Assembly: GCF_900215375.1 (NCBI RefSeq)
Contig: NZ_OBEF01000003.1
Location: forward strand, 186,001 to 250,000
Source: Enterobacter sp. CC120223-11
Lineage (GTDB): Bacteria > Pseudomonadota > Gammaproteobacteria > Enterobacterales > Enterobacteriaceae
Length of the DNA stretch: 64,000 nucleotides
Direction: 5' to 3'
Made by a program: the position numbers and the translations under genes. Positions within the stretch are counted from its first letter, which is position 1, and each line of letters begins with the position of its first letter. The notes beneath the pieces were generated by a model that was not told the DNA's origin, searched no databases, and was given only the letters and a program-made list of their open reading frames with translations. Shown here one piece after another: positions 56,728-64,000 of this stretch.

Positions 56728-59208
56728 ATGGAAAAGTCTTCTCAAAAAGCCTACCCCTTCACTTTGCTGAAAAGTGTCATGCTTATTCTGTTGCTTGCAC
56801 TGATTGCCATGATCCTGTGCGCCGGGGGACTGCTGCGCTACCAGTTCCGCCTGGCGGGTAATCAGATGAATCAGCAGTTGTTAAATTCGCAAAGTGAGAT
56901 GGCGCAGCAGCGGCTGGAAGACTTTCTGAACAGCCCACCGCAGCTGAGCCGCATGCTCCAGCAATATTTGCAGGGCGGGCAGCTGCGGGTCAGCGAAGAG
57001 ACTCTTCGCCCGGAGCTGGTCTTTCTGAGCACCCGGGCGTTTGCCAGGGTGGCGGCAATGTACCGTTTTTCCTGGTCAGATGCCGGGGGTAACCAGCTCT
57101 CTGTGATGCGAGACGGCAGCACCGGTCGCATTTACCTCGAACGCACCTGCGAGCAGAACCCGACTCAGCTGATAAGCTACAGTGGCCTCAGCGAGCAGAC
57201 CAACATTGTGAAATCTGTCGATAACTTTACCGTCAGCCGTCAGCCGTGGTTTATTACCGCTCGCCATCAACGTAACCCCTGGTGGTCGGCGAGTGTGGTG
57301 CCGCAAGGGCCACTCGTGACTTACCATCAGCCGGTTTATACCAAAGAGGGGCTGTTTGCTGGCGTGATTTCCAGCAGTCTGCTGACCTCCCGCATGGACG
57401 GCTATCTGGCGCAGATTTTGCCTGCGGACGACTACTCAATGGTTATCCTTGATGAACATCATCAGGTGGTGGCCCGTACCGATAACGCCCCTTCCTCAGA
57501 TATGTTGCCCGCTTCGCTGCTCAAACTTGCAGAGGGCACAGAGCATCAAATTCAGGCATTCAGCGTGGAGGATAAGCGATATCTGGCCACCGCTTTTGCC
57601 ATCCGCGACAGCGAATATCTTCTCAAATGGCAGGCAATCCTGGTTGCTCCGCGTCATACGGCCATGGCGGCTACCCGCCAACAGCATCTGATGGTGGCGC
57701 TGTGCAGCGTACTGGTGCTATTGCTGTCGATGGCGGCGCTGAGTCTGGTGGTCCTGCGCTTCACGGGAGCGCTGAAAGAAACCGTCGAAAAGGTAAAAGC
57801 CATCGGCTTTCATCCATGGAATCTCAGCCCGAAGACGCGGCTGTTTCCTGAGCTCTTAACGCTCAATGATGAGCTTTCCCGTGTCTCGGCGCTCACCCCT
57901 TCCATCGATTTTCAGCGCACAAGCCTGGAAGAAGATCCAGAGACGGGATTCCTCACCCTGGGGGGCCTGAAGCATACCCCTGCGCTGTATGACAACCGCA
58001 ACCTGCTGGCGATGATCAAGGTTAGCAATTTCAACTCAGTGAAAAATGCCCTTGGTACAAAGCTTGCGCAGGAATTTATTCAGTCCTTCGCTGAACGCCT
58101 GCGCAGCATTCTTCCGGAAGGGGCGCTCTGCTGCCGGGATCGGGAGGATACCTTCATTGTTGCTTTTTCCGGCTTCTACGAAATTAAGGATGTGGCCTGG
58201 TATCGCTCAGCGATTTCGTCTGTTTTCCGTGAACAGTCCGCTGAAATTGCCGGGGAGTCTCATATCTATACGGGCCACGTAGGCATGATCATTGAGCCGC
58301 TGACGAAAGAGAGCTTCAGTGACTGCTTACGCAACGTGAGCCTTGCGGTGCAGCATGCTCAAAGCCAGCGCAATGGTGCATGTGAACTCTTTACGCCGGA
58401 AATGCGCGAGGAGGAAGTCAACAACCTGCGCCTGCATCAGGCACTGCGTGATGATTTACAGTCAGAAGGGTTCCATCTGGTTCTGCAGCCCATCGTCCCG
58501 TTCAGTGAACCGGCGAACTGCAACGAAGGGGAATGCCTGATTCGCTGGCAATCTAACGTGCTCGGTTTCGTGCCGCCGGATAAGTTTATCGCCCTGGCCG
58601 AACATACCGGGATGATTGTTCCGTTAGGCAAATGGATTATCGACACGGCCTGCCGCGAGCTGGCGACGTTTATCGCCCGCGGCGCTCCGGCGGATTTCAA
58701 GCTGCATGTGAATATTTCTGCGCTGCAGCTGCAGCAGCCTGACTTCTCGCGTCATCTGCTGGAGTGCATTCATCGTTACGAGCTCTGTAACAGCAATATC
58801 TGTATTGAGATAACCGAAAGCGTGCTGCTGCATGATACCCACCGTATCGTTGAGATTTTGGCTTACCTGCGTCGCCTGGGGATTTCGGTGGCGATTGACG
58901 ATTTTGGTTCCGGCTATTCAAGTCTTTCCTATCTCAGCTCCCTGCCGTTTGACTGCCTGAAGATTGACCGCGGGTTTGTCAGCAACGTGCTGAAGGACAA
59001 GAAGAGCGAAGCGGTGATCGCCTCGGTGCTGATGCTGTCGCGGAGCTTTGAAGTCCCTCTGGTGGCTGAGGGCGTGGAAACGGCAGAAATGGCCGCCAAG
59101 CTGCATGAAATGGGATGCGATCTGGCACAGGGATACTATTACTCAAAACCAAAACCGTTTGCTGATTTTGTCGCGATGAACGGTCAGTTTGTTGTGCAGC
59201 CGGAATAA
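56728..59208 (+). CDS. Membrane cyclic-di-GMP phosphodiesterase with degenerate GGDEF, paralogue 1
   Basis: Protein of 826 residues: an N-terminal helix, a periplasmic sensor of roughly 280 residues, a second helix near 325-345, a degenerate GGDEF domain (REDTF where the motif should be) and an EAL domain (about 570-815). The EAL motif reads GECLIRW rather than GEALIRW. The other catalytic elements are present: NISA, EITES, IDDFGSGYSSLSYL, KIDR and AEGVE. Cyclic-di-GMP hydrolysis is therefore likely, with the GGDEF domain regulatory. ATG 56728 is preferred over TTG 56701 because it matches the paralogue's layout. It is 24 bp before its paralogue. Confidence 0.86.
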   Translation: MEKSSQKAYPFTLLKSVMLILLLALIAMILCAGGLLRYQFRLAGNQMNQQLLNSQSEMAQQRLEDFLNSPPQLSRMLQQYLQGGQLRVSEETLRPELVFLSTRAFARVAAMYRFSWSDAGGNQLSVMRDGSTGRIYLERTCEQNPTQLISYSGLSEQTNIVKSVDNFTVSRQPWFITARHQRNPWWSASVVPQGPLVTYHQPVYTKEGLFAGVISSSLLTSRMDGYLAQILPADDYSMVILDEHHQVVARTDNAPSSDMLPASLLKLAEGTEHQIQAFSVEDKRYLATAFAIRDSEYLLKWQAILVAPRHTAMAATRQQHLMVALCSVLVLLLSMAALSLVVLRFTGALKETVEKVKAIGFHPWNLSPKTRLFPELLTLNDELSRVSALTPSIDFQRTSLEEDPETGFLTLGGLKHTPALYDNRNLLAMIKVSNFNSVKNALGTKLAQEFIQSFAERLRSILPEGALCCRDREDTFIVAFSGFYEIKDVAWYRSAISSVFREQSAEIAGESHIYTGHVGMIIEPLTKESFSDCLRNVSLAVQHAQSQRNGACELFTPEMREEEVNNLRLHQALRDDLQSEGFHLVLQPIVPFSEPANCNEGECLIRWQSNVLGFVPPDKFIALAEHTGMIVPLGKWIIDTACRELATFIARGAPADFKLHVNISALQLQQPDFSRHLLECIHRYELCNSNICIEITESVLLHDTHRIVEILAYLRRLGISVAIDDFGSGYSSLSYLSSLPFDCLKIDRGFVSNVLKDKKSEAVIASVLMLSRSFEVPLVAEGVETAEMAAKLHEMGCDLAQGYYYSKPKPFADFVAMNGQFVVQPE

Positions 59209-59232
59209 CGGCTGACACGACGCGAGAGCATT

Positions 59233-61830
59233 ATGCGAATCCTTAAACAACAATTTTCCGTCGAAGCGTACCCCCTGTCGCTGACAAAAACGATCCTCCT
59301 GACGCTGCTGGTGACGTTTTGTGTCGTCCTCGTCACTATGTATACCTTTTTGCACTATCAGGGGTATGCGTTTCTCGACACCATCAGCGAGCAGATTCTT
59401 AACGCCAAAAAAGAGAACATCGAACGCACGATCAACAACTATATCAGCGTGCCGCAACAGTCGAATGCCATTGTGGTCCATGCCATCAGTAAGGAAGAGA
59501 GCAGCACGCTTTCCGTACGTGAACTGACGGGCCTGCTGGTGAACAATATTAACAACGTGTTCTCGGAACGCGATTATCTCGATATGGTGGAGTTTGGTCG
59601 CCCGAACGGAGATTTCATCGGCGTTTCTCACGACAGGCTACAGGATCACTACCTGGCATTAAGGGATGCCGGAACGGCAAATAAGCTGACCTTCTACAGT
59701 GACTTCAGCCTTGATTCGGCGGTAGATAAAGTGATTCCCGACTACGAACCGCAAAAGCGTGAATGGTACAACGTGGTTAAAGAGGACCGACGTTCACACT
59801 GGACGCGGCCGTTCAGGGATTACGACGACGCGCAAACCGCAGGTATCGCCTGGAGCTCACCCGCCTTTGACCGCAATGGCGATTTCGCGGGCGTGGTGGC
59901 AAGCGAACTGCACTTTGCCGAGCTGAATAATAATCTCCGGCAATTCAAGCCGTTTCCCGAAAGCATTCTGCTTATCGTGAATGACAAGAACGAGCTGGTG
60001 GCGACCTCCCTTCCCGAACTTGCTAAAACGATGTTCAAGGGGGGCAATGATAATCTGAGTTTGCAAACGCTGGAGCAGACGGGCGTGTCGGAAGTTGTGG
60101 CGGCAAGCCAGGCGCTTGAACAGCAGAAAGCGCCGGGCATGTTATCCATCAGCGTGAAGGGAAAACCCTATTACGTCGATACCTTTGCCGTTCAGGATCA
60201 GGAAGCGAAGCTGCACTGGAAAGGGGTAATTATCAGCCCGACCACGGCAATTACTTCCACTATTCTCGGTTACGGGCAAGCGATGATTCTGGTTCTGTTT
60301 GTCGTCTGCGGGCTGGGTGTCCTGACGGTGGGGATCGTGTTGTTACGCGCCACTCGTCCGCTGCAGGAGATTGCCCGCAAGGCTGATGAACTGGTGACAC
60401 ATCGCTGGACGCCGTCCAGGCACAAGCGCCATTTCCCGGAAATTGCGTCTCTGGAAACCACCTTTATGGCGTTATCGCAAAAGCTTGCCGAAAGCTTCGA
60501 GCTGCAGCGTAAAAAGCTGGAGGAAGACGATATTACAGGCCTGTGGACTCGCGCTGGCCTGCAGCAGCAGCCTTCACTTTACAAGCGGCGCAATATGGTG
60601 GGTTTGATTCAAATCAGCAACATGTACAGCATTGTGAATGCGCTGGGCACCGAGTTTGGCGACGCCTTCATTAGCGAATTTATCGCCCGCCTGCGGGATC
60701 TGTTGCCGACGGATACGCTCATCGCCCGTGATACTACCGATAAGCTGTTGGTTATCTTCCCCGGCATGAACCAGCATAAGGATTACCTGCGTTACCGCAG
60801 CGCGCTGGCGTCGCTGTTTATGGGCGATACCCATGAGCAGCACATGGCGGAGAAGAAATACGTGTATACCGGCAACGTCGGGATGCTGCTGGAAACGCTG
60901 ACCGAAGAGAATTTCTCCGATATTCGCCGTGGTGTCGGGATGGCATTGCTCCAGGCTGAAGCGCTGGGTAATGGCGCTGTGATGCTGTTTTCTCAGGAGA
61001 TGTATGAGCATGAGCTCTACAACATCAAACTGCATGAGCAGCTAAACGATGCCATCTGTAAACATGAGTTCCACCTGGTGCTCCAGCCCATCATCGATCA
61101 GGAAAACGAAGCACGCTGCAGTGAGGGCGAGTGCCTGTTGCGCTGGCATTCTGAAACGCTGGGGGATATCTCGCCTGTGCAGTTTATTCCGCTGGCGGAA
61201 GAGAGCGGTTTGATTGTGCCGCTTGGAAAATGGGTGATAGAAGAAGCCTGCCGCGAGCTGGCGGCGATGATCGCCCGCGGAGCGCCGCAGGACTTCCTGT
61301 TGCATATCAACGTGTCGGCGATTCAACTTCTGCAGCAGGACTTTGCCTGGCACCTGATGGACTCCGTGCGGATGAACGGCCTTGTAAACGGCAATATCTG
61401 CATCGAAATCACCGAAAGTGTACTGATGCAGGATATGCAGCGTATCAGTAAAATGCTGGGTTACCTGCGCCGCCACGGTGTCTCTGTCTCGCTGGATGAT
61501 TTCGGCTCTGGCTTCTCCAGCCTCTCTTACCTGCATGCGCTGCCGTTTGACAGCATCAAAATCGACCGAAATTTTGTTAAGGGCGTGGTAGGCGATGAGA
61601 AAGCGCAATCGGTTATTAACTCGCTGATCGTGCTGGCGAGCGGCTTCAACGTACCGCTGATTGCTGAAGGCATTGAGGATGAGGGCATGAAGCTCAAGCT
61701 TCGTGAACTCGGCTGCAATAAAGGGCAGGGCTACTATTTCCGCCGTCCGGCAGAGTTCTCCACCTTCCACTGCAAGGACGGAGAGTTCTATTATCAGCCA
61801 CAGGAAACGACCGAAGAGGCTGATGCCTGA
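59233..61830 (+). CDS. Membrane cyclic-di-GMP phosphodiesterase with degenerate GGDEF, paralogue 2
   Basis: Protein of 865 residues with the same order as its upstream neighbour: a helix near 15-37, a periplasmic sensor, a second helix near 345-370, a degenerate GGDEF (TTDKL at the motif) and an EAL domain. Its motif again reads GECLLRW, with INVSA, EITES, LDDFGSGFSSLSYL, KIDR and AEGIE intact. The two clearly arose by duplication, but their periplasmic parts have diverged, implying different signals. A terminator follows 13 bp after the stop, so the operon probably ends here. Confidence 0.88.
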   Translation: MRILKQQFSVEAYPLSLTKTILLTLLVTFCVVLVTMYTFLHYQGYAFLDTISEQILNAKKENIERTINNYISVPQQSNAIVVHAISKEESSTLSVRELTGLLVNNINNVFSERDYLDMVEFGRPNGDFIGVSHDRLQDHYLALRDAGTANKLTFYSDFSLDSAVDKVIPDYEPQKREWYNVVKEDRRSHWTRPFRDYDDAQTAGIAWSSPAFDRNGDFAGVVASELHFAELNNNLRQFKPFPESILLIVNDKNELVATSLPELAKTMFKGGNDNLSLQTLEQTGVSEVVAASQALEQQKAPGMLSISVKGKPYYVDTFAVQDQEAKLHWKGVIISPTTAITSTILGYGQAMILVLFVVCGLGVLTVGIVLLRATRPLQEIARKADELVTHRWTPSRHKRHFPEIASLETTFMALSQKLAESFELQRKKLEEDDITGLWTRAGLQQQPSLYKRRNMVGLIQISNMYSIVNALGTEFGDAFISEFIARLRDLLPTDTLIARDTTDKLLVIFPGMNQHKDYLRYRSALASLFMGDTHEQHMAEKKYVYTGNVGMLLETLTEENFSDIRRGVGMALLQAEALGNGAVMLFSQEMYEHELYNIKLHEQLNDAICKHEFHLVLQPIIDQENEARCSEGECLLRWHSETLGDISPVQFIPLAEESGLIVPLGKWVIEEACRELAAMIARGAPQDFLLHINVSAIQLLQQDFAWHLMDSVRMNGLVNGNICIEITESVLMQDMQRISKMLGYLRRHGVSVSLDDFGSGFSSLSYLHALPFDSIKIDRNFVKGVVGDEKAQSVINSLIVLASGFNVPLIAEGIEDEGMKLKLRELGCNKGQGYYFRRPAEFSTFHCKDGEFYYQPQETTEEADA

Positions 61831-61843
61831 TGGAATGACGGAG

Positions 61844-61868
61844 CGGGGCAATGTGCCCCGTTTATCTT
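61844..61868 (+). terminator. Terminator of the cyclic-di-GMP cluster
   Basis: CGGGGCA and TGCCCCG pair around ATG, followed by TTTATCTT. It is the first strong hairpin downstream of the three-gene cluster. Confidence 0.75.
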
Positions 61869-61958
61869 CCGTTTTGTGCGCTTAAGCGCCTCCCGCCGTT
61901 ACCCACTTTTTCACAACTCTGCTACAAATGAAGGATCTTTGTTTCGGAGCCCTTCCGT

Positions 61959-62861
61959 ATGCCGCAGGACCACCGTAAGCCCGTTTTCAAGGCGATGGAC
62001 TATATCAGCCAGAATCTGTATCTGAATCCGACGCTGGAGGAGATTGCTCGCGCCGTGGCCGTGTCGAGCTACCACTTTCATCGCATTTTTCGGGCGCAGG
62101 TGGGGGAAACCGTCGCGGAATTTACCCGTCGCCTGCGGATGGAAAGGGCGGCCCTGTGGCTCACGCAAACGCCTCAGCGCGATATTACTGACCTGGCCCT
62201 GAGCGCCGGGTTTTCCAGTTCACAAAATTTTGCGAAGGCTTTTCGCAACCATTTCTCCGTTTCTCCCGGCGAGTATCGGCGCCTTTACTCGACGCAAAGG
62301 AATAGCAAGCCAGGAAACGTTGTCGCCAAAAAAAGCGCCTATTCTCAGACAACAAAACCGGAACCCGCCTGGCGTGAAAACGGATTGCAGCAGGCGTCCG
62401 TAGTGAATTTACCCGCCCGACGGGTCGCTTATATGCGTCGGTTTGGCGCATATGGGAAAGAAACCTGCCAGCAGACGCATCAGGATCTGCTGGCATCACT
62501 CCCGCAGCGGACACCCACGCAGCCTGCGGGAACGCTTTGTCTTTACTGGGATTCGCCGGAAGTGACTTCGGCATCGCGCTGCCGGACCGATGTTTGCATT
62601 GAGATTGGCGACAGGGAAGTGCTCAGCCGCGGTGTTGCCGTACAGACGATTGCTGCCGGACATTATGCCGTTTGCCGCTTTGCTGTCTTTGGCGAGCAGC
62701 TGGAGCAAACCTGGGATATCGCCTTTGCCTGGATGCAGGCCAACGGGTTAGTGAAAAGCGATAAGCCATGCTACGAATATTATTATAACGAAACCGATGT
62801 TGCCCTCGATTATTACGTATTTGATATTGGTATTGCTTTGAAAAACACACCGCAGGAATAA
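61959..62861 (+). CDS. AraC-family regulator with C-terminal GyrI-like domain
   Basis: Regulator of 300 residues. Two helix-turn-helix motifs at the N-terminus (about 10-110) read LEEIARAVAVSSYHFHRIFR and ITDLALSAGFSSSQNFAKAFR, and a GyrI-like small-molecule-binding domain (about 145-290) follows, the arrangement of the Rob/BmrR-like group. Such proteins often respond to drugs or other hydrophobic compounds. The amidohydrolase gene starts 48 bp after its stop on the same strand and may be its target or operon partner. Confidence 0.88.
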   Translation: MPQDHRKPVFKAMDYISQNLYLNPTLEEIARAVAVSSYHFHRIFRAQVGETVAEFTRRLRMERAALWLTQTPQRDITDLALSAGFSSSQNFAKAFRNHFSVSPGEYRRLYSTQRNSKPGNVVAKKSAYSQTTKPEPAWRENGLQQASVVNLPARRVAYMRRFGAYGKETCQQTHQDLLASLPQRTPTQPAGTLCLYWDSPEVTSASRCRTDVCIEIGDREVLSRGVAVQTIAAGHYAVCRFAVFGEQLEQTWDIAFAWMQANGLVKSDKPCYEYYYNETDVALDYYVFDIGIALKNTPQE

Positions 62862-62909
62862 TTTTTAAAAACAATAACGTGTTTATTCGCAACGCAATGG
62901 AGTTAAATA

Positions 62910-64000
62910 ATGAAACCCTCAAGGTTATTTTTAGCCTGCGCACTAGTGGGCTGCTCTTTGTCCGTCTTCGCTCAGCAGGATGAGCCTCATACGATTATAT
63001 ATGGCGGGGAGATATATACCGCTGACTCGAATAATCCTCACCCCGAAGCGGTCGGTATCGTCGGCAAAAACATCGTCGCGGTAGGCCGCTATCAGGATGT
63101 GTTAAAGCAAGTTGGTGCAGGTGCGCAGCGACAGGATCTTCACGGTAAGTACCTGATGCCAGGCCTTATCGATAGCCACGCCCATGTGGCCTATGCAGGA
63201 TTTCAGACGGTAACCCTGGCATTCCCTGATGGGCTGAAAAACGCCGGCCAAATTCGTGCATTTTTGGCAGCGAATAAAAATAATCCAAAACGCGACCTCC
63301 ACGGCATTGAGTTTTACAGCAATCTCTCGCTGGATTACTGGGATCATATCGATCTGCTTGCCAGTGTATTTAATGCCGATGAATATAAAAATACACCAGT
63401 GGTATTAGCCGGGTACGATGCTCACACAGGTTGGGCAAATAAGGCGATGCTCAATAAATCCGGATTAACTGATGAAACACTGGACAAACTCGATGCGGGA
63501 ATTAAAGCCGGAACCGGATTAACGCCGCAGGGCAAAGTAAACGGTTTTGTGGCGGAAGGCGCATGGGATTTTGTTCTTAGCGCCATCCCACCCGTTGATG
63601 ATGGCAAAATTGCGCAGGGCATTCTCGCCGGCGCGAAGGTGATGAACGGCTTCGGCATCACGGCGTGGATGGACCCCATCAGTAACGTGCGCCCGCTGGC
63701 GCCCGTGTTTAACGCAAGTCCAGGTCGCAATGATACCGGCCTGCTTCCGGCTTACACCTCACTCGCGCAGGCCGGTAGGCTGAACGCGCACGTCACGGGT
63801 CTGGCACTGGTAAATATTCACGCGAAGCCTGAAGCCATTGACGACGTAGTGGCGCTGCGAAACCAGTTCTCTCAGACACCGGATGTTCGCCTGGGCGGCA
63901 TCAAAATCTTCCAGGACGGGGTGATTGAATACCCGGCACAAAGCGCAAAGCTCAGTGAAGATTACCTGAACCGGCCCGGCTACAGCGGCGATAACACGCT
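62910..64000 (+). CDS. Exported amidohydrolase (YtcJ-like), 3' end beyond window
   Basis: The first 363 codons are present and the frame runs off the right edge. The N-terminus has a signal sequence, either a lipoprotein type (LVGC with C15) or ordinary cleavage after VFA. The amidohydrolase fold follows: TIIYGGEIYTAD, YLMPGLIDSHAHVAYAGF with the metal-binding HxH (HAH), and later VTGLALVNIHA and GGIKIFQDGVIE. The branch resembles YtcJ/N-substituted formamide deformylase-type proteins. The substrate is unknown. GGAG lies 7 bases before ATG 62910. An extracytoplasmic member next to an AraC-GyrI regulator is a little unusual. Confidence 0.85.
   Translation, partial: MKPSRLFLACALVGCSLSVFAQQDEPHTIIYGGEIYTADSNNPHPEAVGIVGKNIVAVGRYQDVLKQVGAGAQRQDLHGKYLMPGLIDSHAHVAYAGFQTVTLAFPDGLKNAGQIRAFLAANKNNPKRDLHGIEFYSNLSLDYWDHIDLLASVFNADEYKNTPVVLAGYDAHTGWANKAMLNKSGLTDETLDKLDAGIKAGTGLTPQGKVNGFVAEGAWDFVLSAIPPVDDGKIAQGILAGAKVMNGFGITAWMDPISNVRPLAPVFNASPGRNDTGLLPAYTSLAQAGRLNAHVTGLALVNIHAKPEAIDDVVALRNQFSQTPDVRLGGIKIFQDGVIEYPAQSAKLSEDYLNRPGYSGDNT

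Overview
This 64 kb window looks like chromosome from an Enterobacteriaceae member close to Enterobacter, Leclercia or Lelliottia. Most proteins match my memory of their E. coli K-12 counterparts in sequence and length (for example nfo 285 aa, cdd 294 aa, mglC 336 aa, bglX 765 aa, mrp 369 aa). Their order follows the E. coli yeiQ-to-metG/mrp region, read in the opposite direction. I see no IS element, tRNA, rRNA, prophage or CRISPR array. The genus is an inference from gene content only.

Layout. (1) 1-4134: yeiQ (cut by the window edge) divergent from uxuA, a hexuronate pair with candidate CRP and UxuR-type sites, then efpL/yeiP, yeiW and setB. (2) 4403-8316: fruBKA, the fructose PTS, behind two Cra operators. 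(3) 8322-13063: a REP pair, nfo, yeiH divergent from its LysR neighbour yeiE, and lysP. (4) 13108-19727: cirA with a Fur-controlled promoter, a 113-bp tandem palindrome array, fghA, an MFS gene, folE and yeiB. (5) 19723-24869: galS and mglBAC with CRP and gal operators. (6) 24868-26342: a decayed hipA/hipB-type locus where I would expect yeiS-preT-preA from E. coli. (7) 26356-36161: sanA, cdd, yohK, yohJ, dusC, a methyltransferase, mdtQ, yohF, yohD, yohC and pbpG. (8) 36205-41169: a GNAT acetyltransferase, dld and bglX. (9) 41297-49044: the osmF-yehYXW ABC importer, tiny yohO, mlrA, the BtsS/BtsR pyruvate-sensing pair and yehS. (10) 49163-52505: metG and mrp. (11) 52512-64000: a more variable stretch with an uncharacterised gene under a LexA box, a GNAT gene, an rcnB without rcnR/rcnA beside it, a LysR gene, a three-gene cyclic-di-GMP cluster (MASE1-GGDEF followed by two GGDEF-like/EAL paralogues), an AraC-type regulator and an exported amidohydrolase cut by the window end.

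How the genes work together. Much of the window is carbon scavenging under catabolite control (fructose, galactose, hexuronate, nucleoside and lactate genes with Cra, CRP and GalS sites). Envelope transport (cirA, mglBAC, osmF-yehYXW, lysP, setB, mdtQ) and cell-wall or outer-membrane upkeep (sanA, pbpG) make up much of the rest. The least explained item is the 151-residue, very acidic protein at 52512-52967. It has a good sigma-70 promoter overlapped by a CTG-N10-CAG LexA box and I recognise no family for it. Other points of note are the tandem array at 15261-15648, two hairpins whose 3' arm is the ribosome binding site of the next gene (nfo and yohF), and the internally deleted hipA.
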